A stretch of DNA of 52,681 nucleotides from Anaerolineae bacterium. GTDB taxonomy: Bacteria > Chloroflexota > Anaerolineae > Anaerolineales > UBA11579. Shown here one piece after another: positions 44,089-52,681 of this stretch. The first letter of the stretch is position 1. Each line of letters starts with the position of its first letter. Made by a program: the position numbers and the translations under genes. The stretch is taken from positions 1 to 52,681 of the forward strand of contig SCUK01000033.1 of assembly GCA_004297445.1 (NCBI GenBank). Reading direction: 5' to 3'. Under the pieces are notes generated by a model. That model saw nothing but the letters and a program-made list of their open reading frames with translations. It ran no database searches and had not been told where the DNA came from.

Positions 44089-44865
44089 ATGACCCTTTCG
44101 CCCGACCTCACCCCCCTCACGCCGCGCAAACGGGCGGTGCTTGTGGGCGCATCCTCCGGCATCGGCGCCGCGCTGGCGCGCGAACTGGCCCACCGAGGCT
44201 ACGCCCTCGCCCTGCTGGCGCGCCGCGCCGGCGCGCTGGACGCCCTGTGCCGGGAAATCAATGCCGCCGCCGGCGACACCCGCGCAGTGGCCTATACCCA
44301 CGACGTTACTGACTACGAACTGATTCCCGCCCTCTTCCAGAAACTGCTGGCCGACCTCGGGCGCATTGACAGCGTCGTGTACGCCGCCGGCGTGATGCCC
44401 ACCGTGACCTTTACCGAATACAACTTTGACAAAGACAAAGCAATGGTCGACTCGCAACTGCTGGGCGCACTGGCCTGGCTGGGGCAGGCCGCCGCGCTGT
44501 TCGAACGCATGGGCGAAGGGCAGATTGTCGGCATCGCTTCCGTGGCCGGAGACCGCGGCCGGGTGCTGAACCCCGGCTACGGCGCGGCCAAAGCCGGTTT
44601 CGTCACCTACCTGGAATCGCTGCGCAACCGCCTCACCCGCCGCGGCGTCAACGTGCTCACCATCAAGCCCGGCCGCGTGGATACTGAAATGAGCCGCGCC
44701 GCCGGCATGACCAGAGGACTCTACCCGGTTGGCAAAACCGCGGCCGCCATCGCCCGCGCGATGCACAAACGCAAACAGGTCGTCTACATCCCCGGCTGGT
44801 ACCGCTTCCTCATGCTTGGCATCATTCACACGCCCTCCTTCATCTTCCGGAGGCTCAAGTTTTGA
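44089..44865 (+). CDS. SDR oxidoreductase (DprE2-like)
   Basis: 258 residues. NAD(P)-binding motif GASSGIGAALA near residue 22, NAAG-equivalent YAAGVMP, catalytic Ser in ASVAGD, and YxxxK in GYGAAKAGF. A C-terminal hydrophobic stretch (WYRFLMLGIIHTPSFIFRRL) suggests membrane association, as in DprE2. SD GGAG before the ATG. It overlaps the flavin oxidase by four bases, the same partnership as DprE1/DprE2, which epimerise decaprenylphosphoryl ribose in mycobacteria. The substrate here is inferred only. Confidence 0.75.
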   Translation: MTLSPDLTPLTPRKRAVLVGASSGIGAALARELAHRGYALALLARRAGALDALCREINAAAGDTRAVAYTHDVTDYELIPALFQKLLADLGRIDSVVYAAGVMPTVTFTEYNFDKDKAMVDSQLLGALAWLGQAAALFERMGEGQIVGIASVAGDRGRVLNPGYGAAKAGFVTYLESLRNRLTRRGVNVLTIKPGRVDTEMSRAAGMTRGLYPVGKTAAAIARAMHKRKQVVYIPGWYRFLMLGIIHTPSFIFRRLKF

Positions 44866-46301
44866 GCCACTTAAATGGCAGGCATCCGGCCCTGCCCGCC
44901 GACCGCCTGACGCGCGTCGAGAATTTCGGCCACTCCATCGCCGCGCCCGGCTACGTCTTCCGCCCCACACAACCCGGACAGGTGGCGGACCTGTTCCACG
45001 CCGCACGCAAGCAAGGCTTCACCATCGGCCTGCGCGGCGCTGGCCGTTCCTATGGCGATGCCGCCATCAACCGCGGTCAGGCCGTGCTGGACTTAAGCCG
45101 CATGCGCCGCCTGCTGGCCTGGGACCCGCACAAAGGCATCCTCAAAGTCGAGCCCGGCTTCACCATCCAGAATCTCTGGCAATCCACCCTGGAAGACGGC
45201 TGGTGGGGGCCGGTGATGCCCGGCACCATGTTCCCCACGTTGGGCGGCTGCCTATCTTCCAACATCCACGGCAAGAACAACTGGCACGCCGGGCCGATCG
45301 GTGAGCATGTGCTGGAGTTCACCGCCCTGCTGCCCAATGGCCGTGAAGTGACCTGCACCCCCGGGAAGAACGCCGACCTCTTCCACGCCATGATTGGCGG
45401 CATGGGCCTGCTGGGCGTGTTCACCTCAATCACCCTGCAACTCAAAAAGGTGCACTCCGGCTACCTGGACGTGCGCGCCTGGGCCGAGCCGAATTTGGCC
45501 CGCATCCTCGCCGCCACCGACGAGGGCAAGGACCATGACTACATCGTGGGCTGGGTGGATTGCACCGCTGGCGGCCGCGGTCTGGGCCGCGGCCAGATGC
45601 ACAGCGCCGACTACCTGCCCGAAGGCGCCGACCCCGAACCCGCGCAGTCCCTCCGAGTAGAGCACCAGGCTCTCTCCCCCAACCTGTTCGGCATCGTGCC
45701 GCGTTCCATTATTCACCAGGCGATGAAGCTCGGCTTCCACAACCCCGGCATCTGGGCGGTCAACACCGCCAAGTACACCCTCAACCGCACCCTCGGCCAC
45801 GACAAACGCTACTGGCAATCCTTCGTGGCGTTCAACTTCCTGCTGGACTACGTGCCGGACTGGGAACGCGCCTATGGCCGCGGCGGTCTCATCCAATACC
45901 AGACCTTCCTGCCCAAAGCCGCTGCCGCCGAGGCCTGGCGCGACATGCTGCGCCTGTGCCAGCGGCGCGGCCTGCCCTCCTACCTCGGCGTGGTCAAGCG
46001 CCACCGGCCGGACAAGTTCCTGCTCTCCCACGCGCTGGATGGCTTCTCGCTCGCCATGGATTTCAAAGTCTCTGACCGCAATCGCCACAAACTGCACGCC
46101 CTCACCGCCGACCTCACCCGCATCGCCCTCGCTGCCGGCGGGCGTTTCTACTTCGCCAAGGACAGCGCCCTCACCGCCGCCGATGCCCGCGCCTACCTCG
46201 GCGATGAAACCATCGCCAAGTTTCAAGTCCTCAAGCACAAGTCCGACCCGCACGGCATTCTGCAGACGGACTTATATCGAAGATGCTTTTCAAACGAGTA
46301 A
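44862..46301 (+). CDS. FAD-binding oxidase (DprE1-like)
   Basis: 479 residues, vanillyl-alcohol-oxidase-like FAD fold: GAGRSYGDAAINRGQ, PGTMFPTLGGCLSSNIHGKN, and a C-terminal RFYFAKDS with the active-site Lys as in DprE1. The position of the benzothiazinone-reactive Cys (NICVDF in M. tuberculosis) reads SLAMDF, so Cys is Ala. It would oxidise the 2-OH of a polyprenyl-phosphoryl pentose or a related sugar, with the SDR reducing the keto form. Starts inside the SDR stop (ATGA). Confidence 0.8.
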   Translation: MSHLNGRHPALPADRLTRVENFGHSIAAPGYVFRPTQPGQVADLFHAARKQGFTIGLRGAGRSYGDAAINRGQAVLDLSRMRRLLAWDPHKGILKVEPGFTIQNLWQSTLEDGWWGPVMPGTMFPTLGGCLSSNIHGKNNWHAGPIGEHVLEFTALLPNGREVTCTPGKNADLFHAMIGGMGLLGVFTSITLQLKKVHSGYLDVRAWAEPNLARILAATDEGKDHDYIVGWVDCTAGGRGLGRGQMHSADYLPEGADPEPAQSLRVEHQALSPNLFGIVPRSIIHQAMKLGFHNPGIWAVNTAKYTLNRTLGHDKRYWQSFVAFNFLLDYVPDWERAYGRGGLIQYQTFLPKAAAAEAWRDMLRLCQRRGLPSYLGVVKRHRPDKFLLSHALDGFSLAMDFKVSDRNRHKLHALTADLTRIALAAGGRFYFAKDSALTAADARAYLGDETIAKFQVLKHKSDPHGILQTDLYRRCFSNE

Positions 46302-46372
46302 CGAGTTGCCGGGTAATGAGGCACTCAGAGGGTCCCTCATTTACCCGGCGCCTCATCTCCCGTTGACCTCTT

Positions 46373-47134
46373 ATGCAGTGTGACCTCTATCGCCTCGGCG
46401 TCATCGAATACCAGAAAGCCTTCAACCTGCAGAATCAGTTGGCGGCGCAGATTGCCTCCGGTGAGCGCGGCCCCGCCCTCCTCCTGCTGGAACACGACCC
46501 GGTCTACACCTTTGGCCGCCAGGGCAAGCCGGAGAACATGCTGTGGGACGAAGCTGAATGCGCCCGCCGCGGCATCACCCTCCACGAAACCGACCGCGGC
46601 GGCGACGTGACCTACCACGGCCCGGGCCAGCTGGTCGGCTACCCGATTCTGCCGCTGGCCCACGGCGACCTCACCACCGACCCTGACACCGGCCAGCCGC
46701 GTTTACCGCAGGCCGACTACGTCGGCTACCTGCGCAAACTGGAAATGACCCTCATCATCAGCCTGTCCAGATTTGGCATTGGCGGCGGGCAGATAAAGGG
46801 CCAGACCGGCGTTTGGGTCCAGCCGGACGTGCTATCCCGCTGCCGCCACTGCCCACCGGAACTCAAGCAGTCTCCAGCCAAAATCGCCAGCATCGGCGTG
46901 CGCGTGGATGCGCGCGGCGTGTCTCGCCACGGCTTCTCGCTCAACGTCTCCCCGGACATGAGCCACTGGGACGGCATTCTCGCCTGCGGGCTGGAGAACC
47001 AGAACAAGGTCAGCCTGGAGATGCTGGTAGACCCGCCGCCTTCCGTGGACGAGGTCGCCGCCGTGGTCGGCCGCGCCTTTGGCGAAGTCTTCGGCTATGA
47101 GATGGTGGCACACGAAGGCGTGCTGCTTATTTGA
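46373..47134 (+). CDS. lipB: Octanoyl-ACP:protein N-octanoyltransferase
   Basis: 253 residues, a little longer than typical LipB. It moves octanoyl from ACP to lipoyl domains as the first step of lipoylation. Signature RGGDVTYHGPGQLVGYPI; Lys of KIASIGVRV and Cys of ILACGL (the thioester Cys) are present. A ~15-residue insertion with RCRHCPP (CxxC) sits just before the Lys motif and is not usual. 71 bases after the DprE1-like gene; it has no clear SD. Confidence 0.9.
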   Translation: MQCDLYRLGVIEYQKAFNLQNQLAAQIASGERGPALLLLEHDPVYTFGRQGKPENMLWDEAECARRGITLHETDRGGDVTYHGPGQLVGYPILPLAHGDLTTDPDTGQPRLPQADYVGYLRKLEMTLIISLSRFGIGGGQIKGQTGVWVQPDVLSRCRHCPPELKQSPAKIASIGVRVDARGVSRHGFSLNVSPDMSHWDGILACGLENQNKVSLEMLVDPPPSVDEVAAVVGRAFGEVFGYEMVAHEGVLLI

Positions 47135-47291
47135 ATTCTTTGCGCCTTTGGTTTTATCTGTGTCCTACCGGCTGTATCTGTGGTTAAACCGCCTTTACTC
47201 CCCGGCACGCCCCTTGCATCTCTTTTCGCGCCGGAACTTTGCAATATAATGGAGGCCGGAGGAACGTCCCCGCCTGAGTGGAGAAGATGAC

Positions 47292-47933
47292 ATGAGCCAA
47301 TTCCAGTTCACATTGCGCAAGGGCCCAAACGCCGGCAAAGTCTACGCCCTCGTCAAAAACGAGATCTACGTCGGCCGCGACATCTCCTGCGACATTTCCA
47401 TCAACGATACCGAAGTCTCACGCAAGCACGCCCACCTGGTGCGCGTGGCCGAAGGCTACGCCCTGGAAGACCTCGGCTCCACCAACGGCACCTTCATCAA
47501 CGAGGTGCGCATTAACGGCCAGGTGATGCTGCAGCCCGGCCAGATGGTGCGCATGGGCGATAACGTGGTGCTGGCTTACGAAGCCGCCGGCTTTGACCCG
47601 CAGGCAACGATGGCCTCCGGCAGGGCGTCCTACGACCCGGCCCCGGTCCAAATGCCGGTGCAGCCCAGCCCCCAGCAAATGCAACCCCCAACGTACCAAC
47701 CCTACCCGGCCACCCCGCCCGCCACCTACGCCGGCCAGATTCCGGACGGCCCGCCGATGACCGGCAGCCTGCCCACCATGGGGCGCCCCGGCATCAACCG
47801 TCGCTGGCTGTTCGTCGGTTGCGGCGTCATTCTGTTCCTGGGTCTGTGCAGTCTGATCGGTATCTTCTACTACATTGACGCCAATTTCCTGTGGTGCGAT
47901 GTTTTCGGCGGCCTGATTCCCACCTGTCCGTAA
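47292..47933 (+). CDS. FHA-domain membrane protein
   Basis: 213 residues. FHA domain (5-100): VGRDISCDI, SRKHAHL, LGSTNGTFIN, which has all residues for phosphothreonine peptide binding. A P/Q-rich linker follows (about 112-165), then a C-terminal transmembrane helix (172-195) with a short outside end. The FHA lies in the cytoplasm, so it may couple Ser/Thr kinase signalling to the envelope. TATAAT (47245-47250) lies upstream, with SD GGAG. Confidence 0.85.
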   Translation: MSQFQFTLRKGPNAGKVYALVKNEIYVGRDISCDISINDTEVSRKHAHLVRVAEGYALEDLGSTNGTFINEVRINGQVMLQPGQMVRMGDNVVLAYEAAGFDPQATMASGRASYDPAPVQMPVQPSPQQMQPPTYQPYPATPPATYAGQIPDGPPMTGSLPTMGRPGINRRWLFVGCGVILFLGLCSLIGIFYYIDANFLWCDVFGGLIPTCP

Positions 47934-47944
47934 AAACCCGTTAT

Positions 47945-48010
47945 TCGTGAGCAGGATCCGAAAACAGGAAACCATCTCCGGTTTCCTGTTTTTTTATTCT
48001 CTGCTCACGA
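47945..48010. terminator. Nested terminator between FHA gene and small ORF
   Basis: Inner hairpin AAAACAGGAAACC with GGTTTCCTGTTTT (47961-47992) has a T-run on both sides. It is enclosed by an outer pair, TCGTGAGCAG (47945-47954) with CTGCTCACGA (48001-48010). Bidirectional: serves the FHA gene and the minus-strand small ORF. Confidence 0.85.
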
Positions 48011-48016
48011 TTTCTA

Positions 48017-48166
48017 TTACCGCAATATTCTCAAAATGATGAGGATGATCAGCAGCAGCAGGATGAGGTCAATGACCCTTGTGCCGCGCAGATTGGGCAG
48101 GTTCACTTTGCCAAAATAGCCCAACAGCCACAGGATGATCAAGACAACAATCAGGGTTTCAAGCAT
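48017..48166 (-). CDS. 49-residue two-helix membrane protein (lmo0937-like)
   Basis: 49 residues: MLETLIVVLIILWLLGYFGK, a short loop NLPNLRGT, then VIDLILLLLIILIILRILR. SD AAAGGAAT eight bases upstream. This is the layout of the lmo0937/DUF5670-type small membrane proteins, usually found in stress contexts, function unknown. It precedes the terminator. Confidence 0.75.
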   Translation of the reverse strand: MLETLIVVLIILWLLGYFGKVNLPNLRGTRVIDLILLLLIILIILRILR

Positions 48167-48270
48167 GGATGATTCCTTTCTTTATGTCGAGAACGCTAAA
48201 AAGGTGAACGAGTTACCGGGGCAATGTGTGACGAGGAAAACCCGCTTTCCTCCCTCGCCTCGTTGACCCA

Positions 48271-48825
48271 TCACCCGTTGACGTCTTGCTTTCTTCGCCG
48301 CGGCCACCAGTACAACAGCGTCCCGCCATCCAGGAAACGCAGCGGCAGCAGCGATCCCAGCGTGAACACGATGAAATTCCACCAAGCCGCAAACAGAACC
48401 AGCGCGTACGCCATGCCGCCCAGCGGCCGCAGCAGGACCGCCAGCGCGCCCAGCGCCGCCGCCGTCGTCACACTGCGCACCGGCCCGCCCAACGCCCGCC
48501 GGATGTGAATCTCCGCCGGTAGTTCCGGCTCGTCCTGCGGGTAGCGCCCCACCGCCAGCACCGTGAAGAACACCAGTCCGCTCATCGGCCAGCCGGTCTT
48601 CCTGGCGGCCACGGCGTGCCCCAACTGGTGCCATAGTTCCGAGGCGTAGTGGAGGACTGTGGCCAGCAGGCCGAAGACCACCGCCATGCCCACCCCGAAC
48701 TTAAACCACCACGCCCCCAGCCCGGCCAGCAGCGCCAGCAGCAGCGCCGCCCAGCCAAACACGCTCGGTCGCATGCTTAAGTCCAGACCAAAATAATGGC
48801 CGAGTTGGATTCGTTTTTTGCTCAT
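48271..48825 (-). CDS. M50/site-2-protease-like membrane protein, probably inactive
   Basis: 184 residues, four or five predicted helices. The expected HExxH is H66-Q67-L68-G69-H70 (WHQLGHAVAA): the catalytic Glu is Gln. The second M50 motif is preserved as LPLRFLDGG (Asp166). Zinc binding may therefore remain while proteolysis is lost, as in pseudoproteases of the rhomboid/S2P type. SD GGAG. Divergent from the MFS gene; the 49-residue protein lies downstream on the same strand. Confidence 0.7.
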   Translation of the reverse strand: MSKKRIQLGHYFGLDLSMRPSVFGWAALLLALLAGLGAWWFKFGVGMAVVFGLLATVLHYASELWHQLGHAVAARKTGWPMSGLVFFTVLAVGRYPQDEPELPAEIHIRRALGGPVRSVTTAAALGALAVLLRPLGGMAYALVLFAAWWNFIVFTLGSLLPLRFLDGGTLLYWWPRRRKQDVNG

Positions 48826-49004
48826 GGGAGTCTCCTCAATGCGGAAAAGATACCACAGCCGGAAAAACTGGCTTATGCAAAGGATCGAAGGAAATCAACG
48901 AATTGTCCGCAGAATAAGACTATCCGTTGCTCCGAATCCCTCACATGATTTTCCTCACCGTTAATTAATAGAACTAATGTACAATATTCGCCGAGGAAAG
49001 AGCC

Positions 49005-50255
49005 ATGCTGAACAAAATCACCGCTGATTTCCGCGCCCTGCGCCGCTTTCCCCGTCAGTTCTGGATTCTGATGGGGGCATCTTTTATTGACCGGCTGGGC
49101 GGCGCGCTGCTTTTCCCATTCTTTGCCCTGTACGTCTCCGAGCGCTTTGACGTTGGCATGACGGTCGTGGGCGGCCTGTTCGCCATCTTCGCCATTGCCA
49201 GCCAGGTGGGCGGCTTCATCGGTGGCGCGCTGGCTGACCGTTTCGGCCGTAAGTCGCTCGTCCTTTTCGGCCTCGTGGTGAGCGCGCTGAGCAGTGTTGT
49301 CATGGGCTACGTGGACAGCCTGGCGGTGTTCTACGTCGTGGCGGGCATCGTCGGCGTGCTGGCCGACATGGCCGGTCCCGCCCAGCAGGCGATGGTCGCC
49401 GACCTCCTGCCCGAGGAACAGCGCGCCGAGGGTTACGGCATCTGGCGCGTTCTGTCCAACCTCGCCGTGATGATCGGCCCGCTCATTGGCGGGTTCATGG
49501 CGGCGCGCTCCTACCTGTTCCTGTTCTGGGGCGACGCCACCACCAGCGTCATCACCGCCGCGATTCTGTTCGTGGCGCTCCACGAGACCAAACCGGCGGC
49601 CGCGCCCGGCCACGAGCATGAGAAGTTCAGCCAGACGCTGGCAGGCTACGCCGTCGTCCTGCGCGACATGGCTTTCGTCGGTTTCCTGGCGGCGTCCATC
49701 TTCCTCAACATCGTTTACATCCAGATGAATTCCAGCCTGCCGGTGTTTCTGCGCGATGCGCGCGGCGCGCCGCCGCACTTCTATGGCATCATCCTGAGCA
49801 TGAACGCCGGGATGGTGGTGCTTATGCAGTTCTGGCTTACCCGCCGCCTGAAAGGCATTGCGCCGCTGCTGCTTATGGCGCTGGGCGGGGTGTTCTACCT
49901 GTTCGGCTTCGGCCTGTATGCCTTCGTGGACGGGCTGGCCCTCTTCGCCCTGGCGATGGCCATTATCACGATTGGCGAGATGATCGTGGTGCCCACCGCT
50001 CAGACGCTGGCCGCCAAGCTGGCCCCCGAGGCGATGCGCGGCCGCTACATGGCGGTGTTCGCCCTCGCCTGGACCATCCCGTTTGCCGCCGGGCCGTACC
50101 TGGCCGGGCTGGTGCTGGACAACCGCGACCCCAACTCGTTGTGGCTGTGGGGCGCGCTGTTCTGCGCAGTCGCCATCACCGGTTATGTGTTGTTGCACAA
50201 CGCCGCGCGGGCGCGCGTGGCCGAGCCGGAAGCGGAAGCCGCGCCGGCGGGGTGA
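49005..50255 (+). CDS. MFS transporter
   Basis: 416 residues, twelve predicted helices. The MFS motif A is GGALADRFGRKS between TM2 and TM3, with a shorter DNRDPN loop near the end. Resembles MdtH-type or multidrug proton antiporters; substrate unknown. SD GAGGAAAGAG precedes the ATG, with TACAAT (48979-48984) 20 bases before it. Stands alone before pcrA. Confidence 0.8.
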   Translation: MLNKITADFRALRRFPRQFWILMGASFIDRLGGALLFPFFALYVSERFDVGMTVVGGLFAIFAIASQVGGFIGGALADRFGRKSLVLFGLVVSALSSVVMGYVDSLAVFYVVAGIVGVLADMAGPAQQAMVADLLPEEQRAEGYGIWRVLSNLAVMIGPLIGGFMAARSYLFLFWGDATTSVITAAILFVALHETKPAAAPGHEHEKFSQTLAGYAVVLRDMAFVGFLAASIFLNIVYIQMNSSLPVFLRDARGAPPHFYGIILSMNAGMVVLMQFWLTRRLKGIAPLLLMALGGVFYLFGFGLYAFVDGLALFALAMAIITIGEMIVVPTAQTLAAKLAPEAMRGRYMAVFALAWTIPFAAGPYLAGLVLDNRDPNSLWLWGALFCAVAITGYVLLHNAARARVAEPEAEAAPAG

Positions 50256-50339
50256 TTTCGGTAAGGGGATGCGGCACCTCTCTTCGGACTACCGCCAACA
50301 ATCAACGTACACTCCTTCCGTCGCGGTACAATCCCAATC

Positions 50340-52520
50340 ATGGAACTTTTGAGCGGTTTGAACCCCCAGCAGCAGCAGGCCGTCACTGCCGTTTCCGGCC
50401 CCACGCTGGTGCTGGCCGGGCCGGGCTCCGGCAAGACCCGCGTACTCACTCACCGCATCGCCTACCTCATCAGCCACCTCGGCATCAAGCCCTACAACAT
50501 ACTCGCCGTCACCTTCACCAACAAGGCCGCCAAGGAAATGGGGGCGCGGGTGGATGACCTGCTCTCCGGCGAGACGCGCGGCCTGCAACTCGGCACCTTC
50601 CACAGCATCTGCGCCCGCCTGCTGCGTCGCGAAGCCGAACGCCTGCCCTTCGATGCCAACTTCGTCATCTTCGACGACGACGACCAGGTCTCGCTGGTAC
50701 GCCAGGTGATTAAAGACCTCGACATTGACGACAAATCCTACCGCCCGCAGGCGGTGCAGGGCAGCATCAGCCGCGCCAAGAACGAACTGATTCTGCCCGA
50801 CGACTACCCCATCCAGACCTATCGCGATGAAGTCGTCCAGCGCGTCTACCTGCGCTACCAGCAGGCGCTCCTGCAGAACAATGCCCTGGACTTTGACGAC
50901 CTGCTGCTATGGGTCGCGATTCTGCTGGAAGACCAGCCCGCGGCGCGCGACAAATACGCCCGCCAGTTCGAGCACATTTTGGTGGATGAATTTCAGGACA
51001 CCAACACCGTGCAGTACCGCCTGCTCAAGCACCTCGCCTCCTTCCACCGCAACCTGTTCGTAGTGGGCGACGCCGACCAAAGCATCTACCGCTGGCGCGG
51101 CGCGGACTACCGCAACGTCCAGCGTTTTGAAGAAGACTTCCCGGACGCCGCCACCATCCTGCTGGAGCAGAACTACCGCTCGACGCAGAACATCCTCAAC
51201 GCCGCCATGGCGGTGATTGACCAGAACCACTTCCGCGTGCGCAAGGAACTATTCACCGACCGCGGCGACGGCGTGCCGCTCTCCATGCAGGAAGTGTTCA
51301 ACGCCCGCGAGGAGGGCGGTCTAATCGTCAACACCATCGCCCGGCTGGTGGGACGCGGCGAGCACGAACCCGGCGACTTCGCCATCATGTACCGCACCAA
51401 CGCCCAGTCGCGCTCGCTGGAAGAAGCTTTCATCCACGCCAACCTGCCCTACAAACTGGTGGGCGCGCAGCGGTTCTATGGCCGCCGCGAAATCAAAGAC
51501 CTGCTGGGCTACCTGCGCCTGGTGTACAACCCCAACGACGAAGCCAGCCTCGCCCGCGTCATCAACGTGCCGCGCCGCAAGATTGGCGGCAAAACAATGA
51601 CCGACCTGCGCACCGTGGCGGTGAACGCCGGCTTGAGCATGGGCGGCGTGCTGCTGGACCTCGCCAGAGGCGAGAAGAGCGAATTCCTTGGCACGTTCGG
51701 CAAAGGCGCGGCGGCCTCGCTGGAAGGCTTCGGCCATCTGCTGGCCGGCTGGCGCGCCCACCACATCGACTCGCCACCCCTCATCCTGCTCGACCAGGTG
51801 CTGGCCGACATCGACTACCAGAGTTATCTGGATGACGGCAGCGAAGAAGCCACCGACCGTTGGGACAACGTGCAGGAACTGCGGCGGCTGGCCGCCGAAT
51901 ACGCAGACCGACCGCTGGGCGAATTCCTTGAAAGCATCGCCCTCGTCAGCGACCAGGACACGGTGGACCAGAGCGCCAACGTGCCCACCCTGCTCACCCT
52001 GCACGCCGCCAAGGGGCTGGAGTTTCCGGTGGTGTTCATCACCGGGCTGGAAGATGGCACCTTGCCGCACTCGCGCTCGTTTGACGACCCGGAAGAAATG
52101 GAAGAAGAGCGCCGCCTCTTCTATGTCGGCATTACGCGTGCCAAAGACCGCGTCTACCTCTCCTATGCGCTTAACCGCACCACCTTCGGCTACAGCGAAC
52201 CCACCGAACCCTCGCGCTTTCTGGACGACATCCCCGAAAACATCCTGGACGGCCACAACCCGCTGGGCACCACCCGCTATGTGGAACGCCACCAGCGCCA
52301 GCGGCAGGACGAATGGGAACGGCCCAACAGCCCGGCGGCGGCCGTCATTCAACCCACCTACCGCGCCGGCCAGAACGTGCGCCACGCGGCATGGGGCAAC
52401 GGTATGGTGCTCAACACCAAAATCGAGGACGGCGAGGAAATCGTGGATGTGTTCTTCGAGGAAGCCGGATTGAAAAAACTTGTCGCCTCCCTCGCCCGCC
52501 TGGAAGTGGTCGGCAAGTAA
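50340..52520 (+). CDS. pcrA: DNA helicase PcrA/UvrD
   Basis: 726 residues, SF1A helicase unwinding 3'-5' in repair and removal of recombination intermediates. Walker A GPGSGKT (27-33), Walker B LVDEFQDTN, GDADQSIYRWRGA (motif III), QNYRS (motif IV), LTLHAAKGLEFPVVF (motif V) and VGITRAK (motif VI). The C-terminus carries the Tudor-like RNA-polymerase-interaction fold (GQNVRHAAWGNGMVL, EEAGLKKLVAS). TACAAT (50327-50332) ends seven bases before the ATG and no SD exists, so probably leaderless. Confidence 0.95.
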   Translation: MELLSGLNPQQQQAVTAVSGPTLVLAGPGSGKTRVLTHRIAYLISHLGIKPYNILAVTFTNKAAKEMGARVDDLLSGETRGLQLGTFHSICARLLRREAERLPFDANFVIFDDDDQVSLVRQVIKDLDIDDKSYRPQAVQGSISRAKNELILPDDYPIQTYRDEVVQRVYLRYQQALLQNNALDFDDLLLWVAILLEDQPAARDKYARQFEHILVDEFQDTNTVQYRLLKHLASFHRNLFVVGDADQSIYRWRGADYRNVQRFEEDFPDAATILLEQNYRSTQNILNAAMAVIDQNHFRVRKELFTDRGDGVPLSMQEVFNAREEGGLIVNTIARLVGRGEHEPGDFAIMYRTNAQSRSLEEAFIHANLPYKLVGAQRFYGRREIKDLLGYLRLVYNPNDEASLARVINVPRRKIGGKTMTDLRTVAVNAGLSMGGVLLDLARGEKSEFLGTFGKGAAASLEGFGHLLAGWRAHHIDSPPLILLDQVLADIDYQSYLDDGSEEATDRWDNVQELRRLAAEYADRPLGEFLESIALVSDQDTVDQSANVPTLLTLHAAKGLEFPVVFITGLEDGTLPHSRSFDDPEEMEEERRLFYVGITRAKDRVYLSYALNRTTFGYSEPTEPSRFLDDIPENILDGHNPLGTTRYVERHQRQRQDEWERPNSPAAAVIQPTYRAGQNVRHAAWGNGMVLNTKIEDGEEIVDVFFEEAGLKKLVASLARLEVVGK

Positions 52521-52681
52521 GACCTTAAGGGGACAGTTTTGCAGATAGCAATGACCACCATTCTTGTCATTCCGAATACTATGACCGTGTCAATGGGTAA
52601 AGCGAGCGATAATTAGGGATGAAGGGGCGTTGGTCGCGCAAAACGGCACAGATGATTTTGAGGAGTGAGTTTTGAATGTTG
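52521..52681. other. Downstream region, possible start of next gene
   Basis: 161 bases without a full gene. CTTGTCATTCCG (52563-52574) is the reverse of a segment at 7741-7752. GAGGAG (52660-52665) ten bases before ATG 52676 could open the next gene, but only two codons are inside the window. Confidence 0.25.

Overview
The window is a dense, GC-rich bacterial chromosome segment with 48 protein genes, no rRNA or tRNA gene that I can see, no transposase and no CRISPR array. Several traits point to Chloroflexota, probably an Anaerolineae-like lineage. These are many lipoproteins with PT-rich linkers, a fused glycyl-tRNA synthetase, a precursor-like protein with a nitrile-hydratase-type leader, -10 boxes sitting 6-7 bases before start codons, and FHA, LysM and zinc-ribbon membrane proteins of the Chloroflexota type. 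The assignment is an inference from protein character, not a database match.

Layout. Positions 1-1284: a possible SOS-type promoter and two small genes, one a decayed FtsK/RecA-fold protein. 1299-6162 (minus): a phospholipase-D-like lipoprotein, an FAD amine/amino-acid oxidase and three zinc-ribbon proteins. 6201-7563 (plus): a phosphoribosyltransferase and a dihydroorotate-dehydrogenase-like protein without the usual catalytic loop. 7806-9579 (minus): dtd, trpS and, overlapping the trpS start, a SelW/Rdx-family selenoprotein whose Sec codon is an in-frame TGA. 9640-13261 (plus): a zinc phospholipase-C-like protein, a GT2 glycosyltransferase, RNase HII and an M1-type metallopeptidase lipoprotein. 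13325-14278 (minus): a 317-residue protein with 42 consecutive Gly/Ala pentapeptides behind a RiPP-leader-like domain, separated by a perfect CRP-type palindrome from an MBL-fold hydrolase. 15658-20706: glyQS, a GT4-like protein and a LysM protein.

20851-26604 (plus) is a regulated cluster: a strong promoter embedded in ACCATCC/GGATGGT dyads, a small protein, two GNAT acetyltransferases, a ribbon-helix-helix regulator and a DrrAB-like ABC-2 exporter with one ATPase and two permeases. 26699-32584 (plus) holds a CoA-binding protein and three ABC exporter half-transporters. The last two are a recent-looking tandem duplication, and the motifs predict an asymmetric heterodimer in which the first gene could pair with either copy.

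32673-40140 (minus) is an oligopeptide ABC importer whose binding protein appears to carry its conserved segments in circularly permuted order and whose OppC-like permease has a large extracytoplasmic insertion. A second, normally ordered family-5 binding lipoprotein is divergent at 40601. 42622-52520 holds a secreted propeller-like protein, a DprE2/DprE1-like pair, lipB, an FHA membrane protein, a tiny two-helix membrane protein, a probable M50 pseudoprotease, an MFS transporter and PcrA/UvrD helicase. The strongest new item is the hidden selenoprotein at 9325-9579, followed by the pentapeptide protein at 13325-14278 and the permuted binding protein at 37564-40140.
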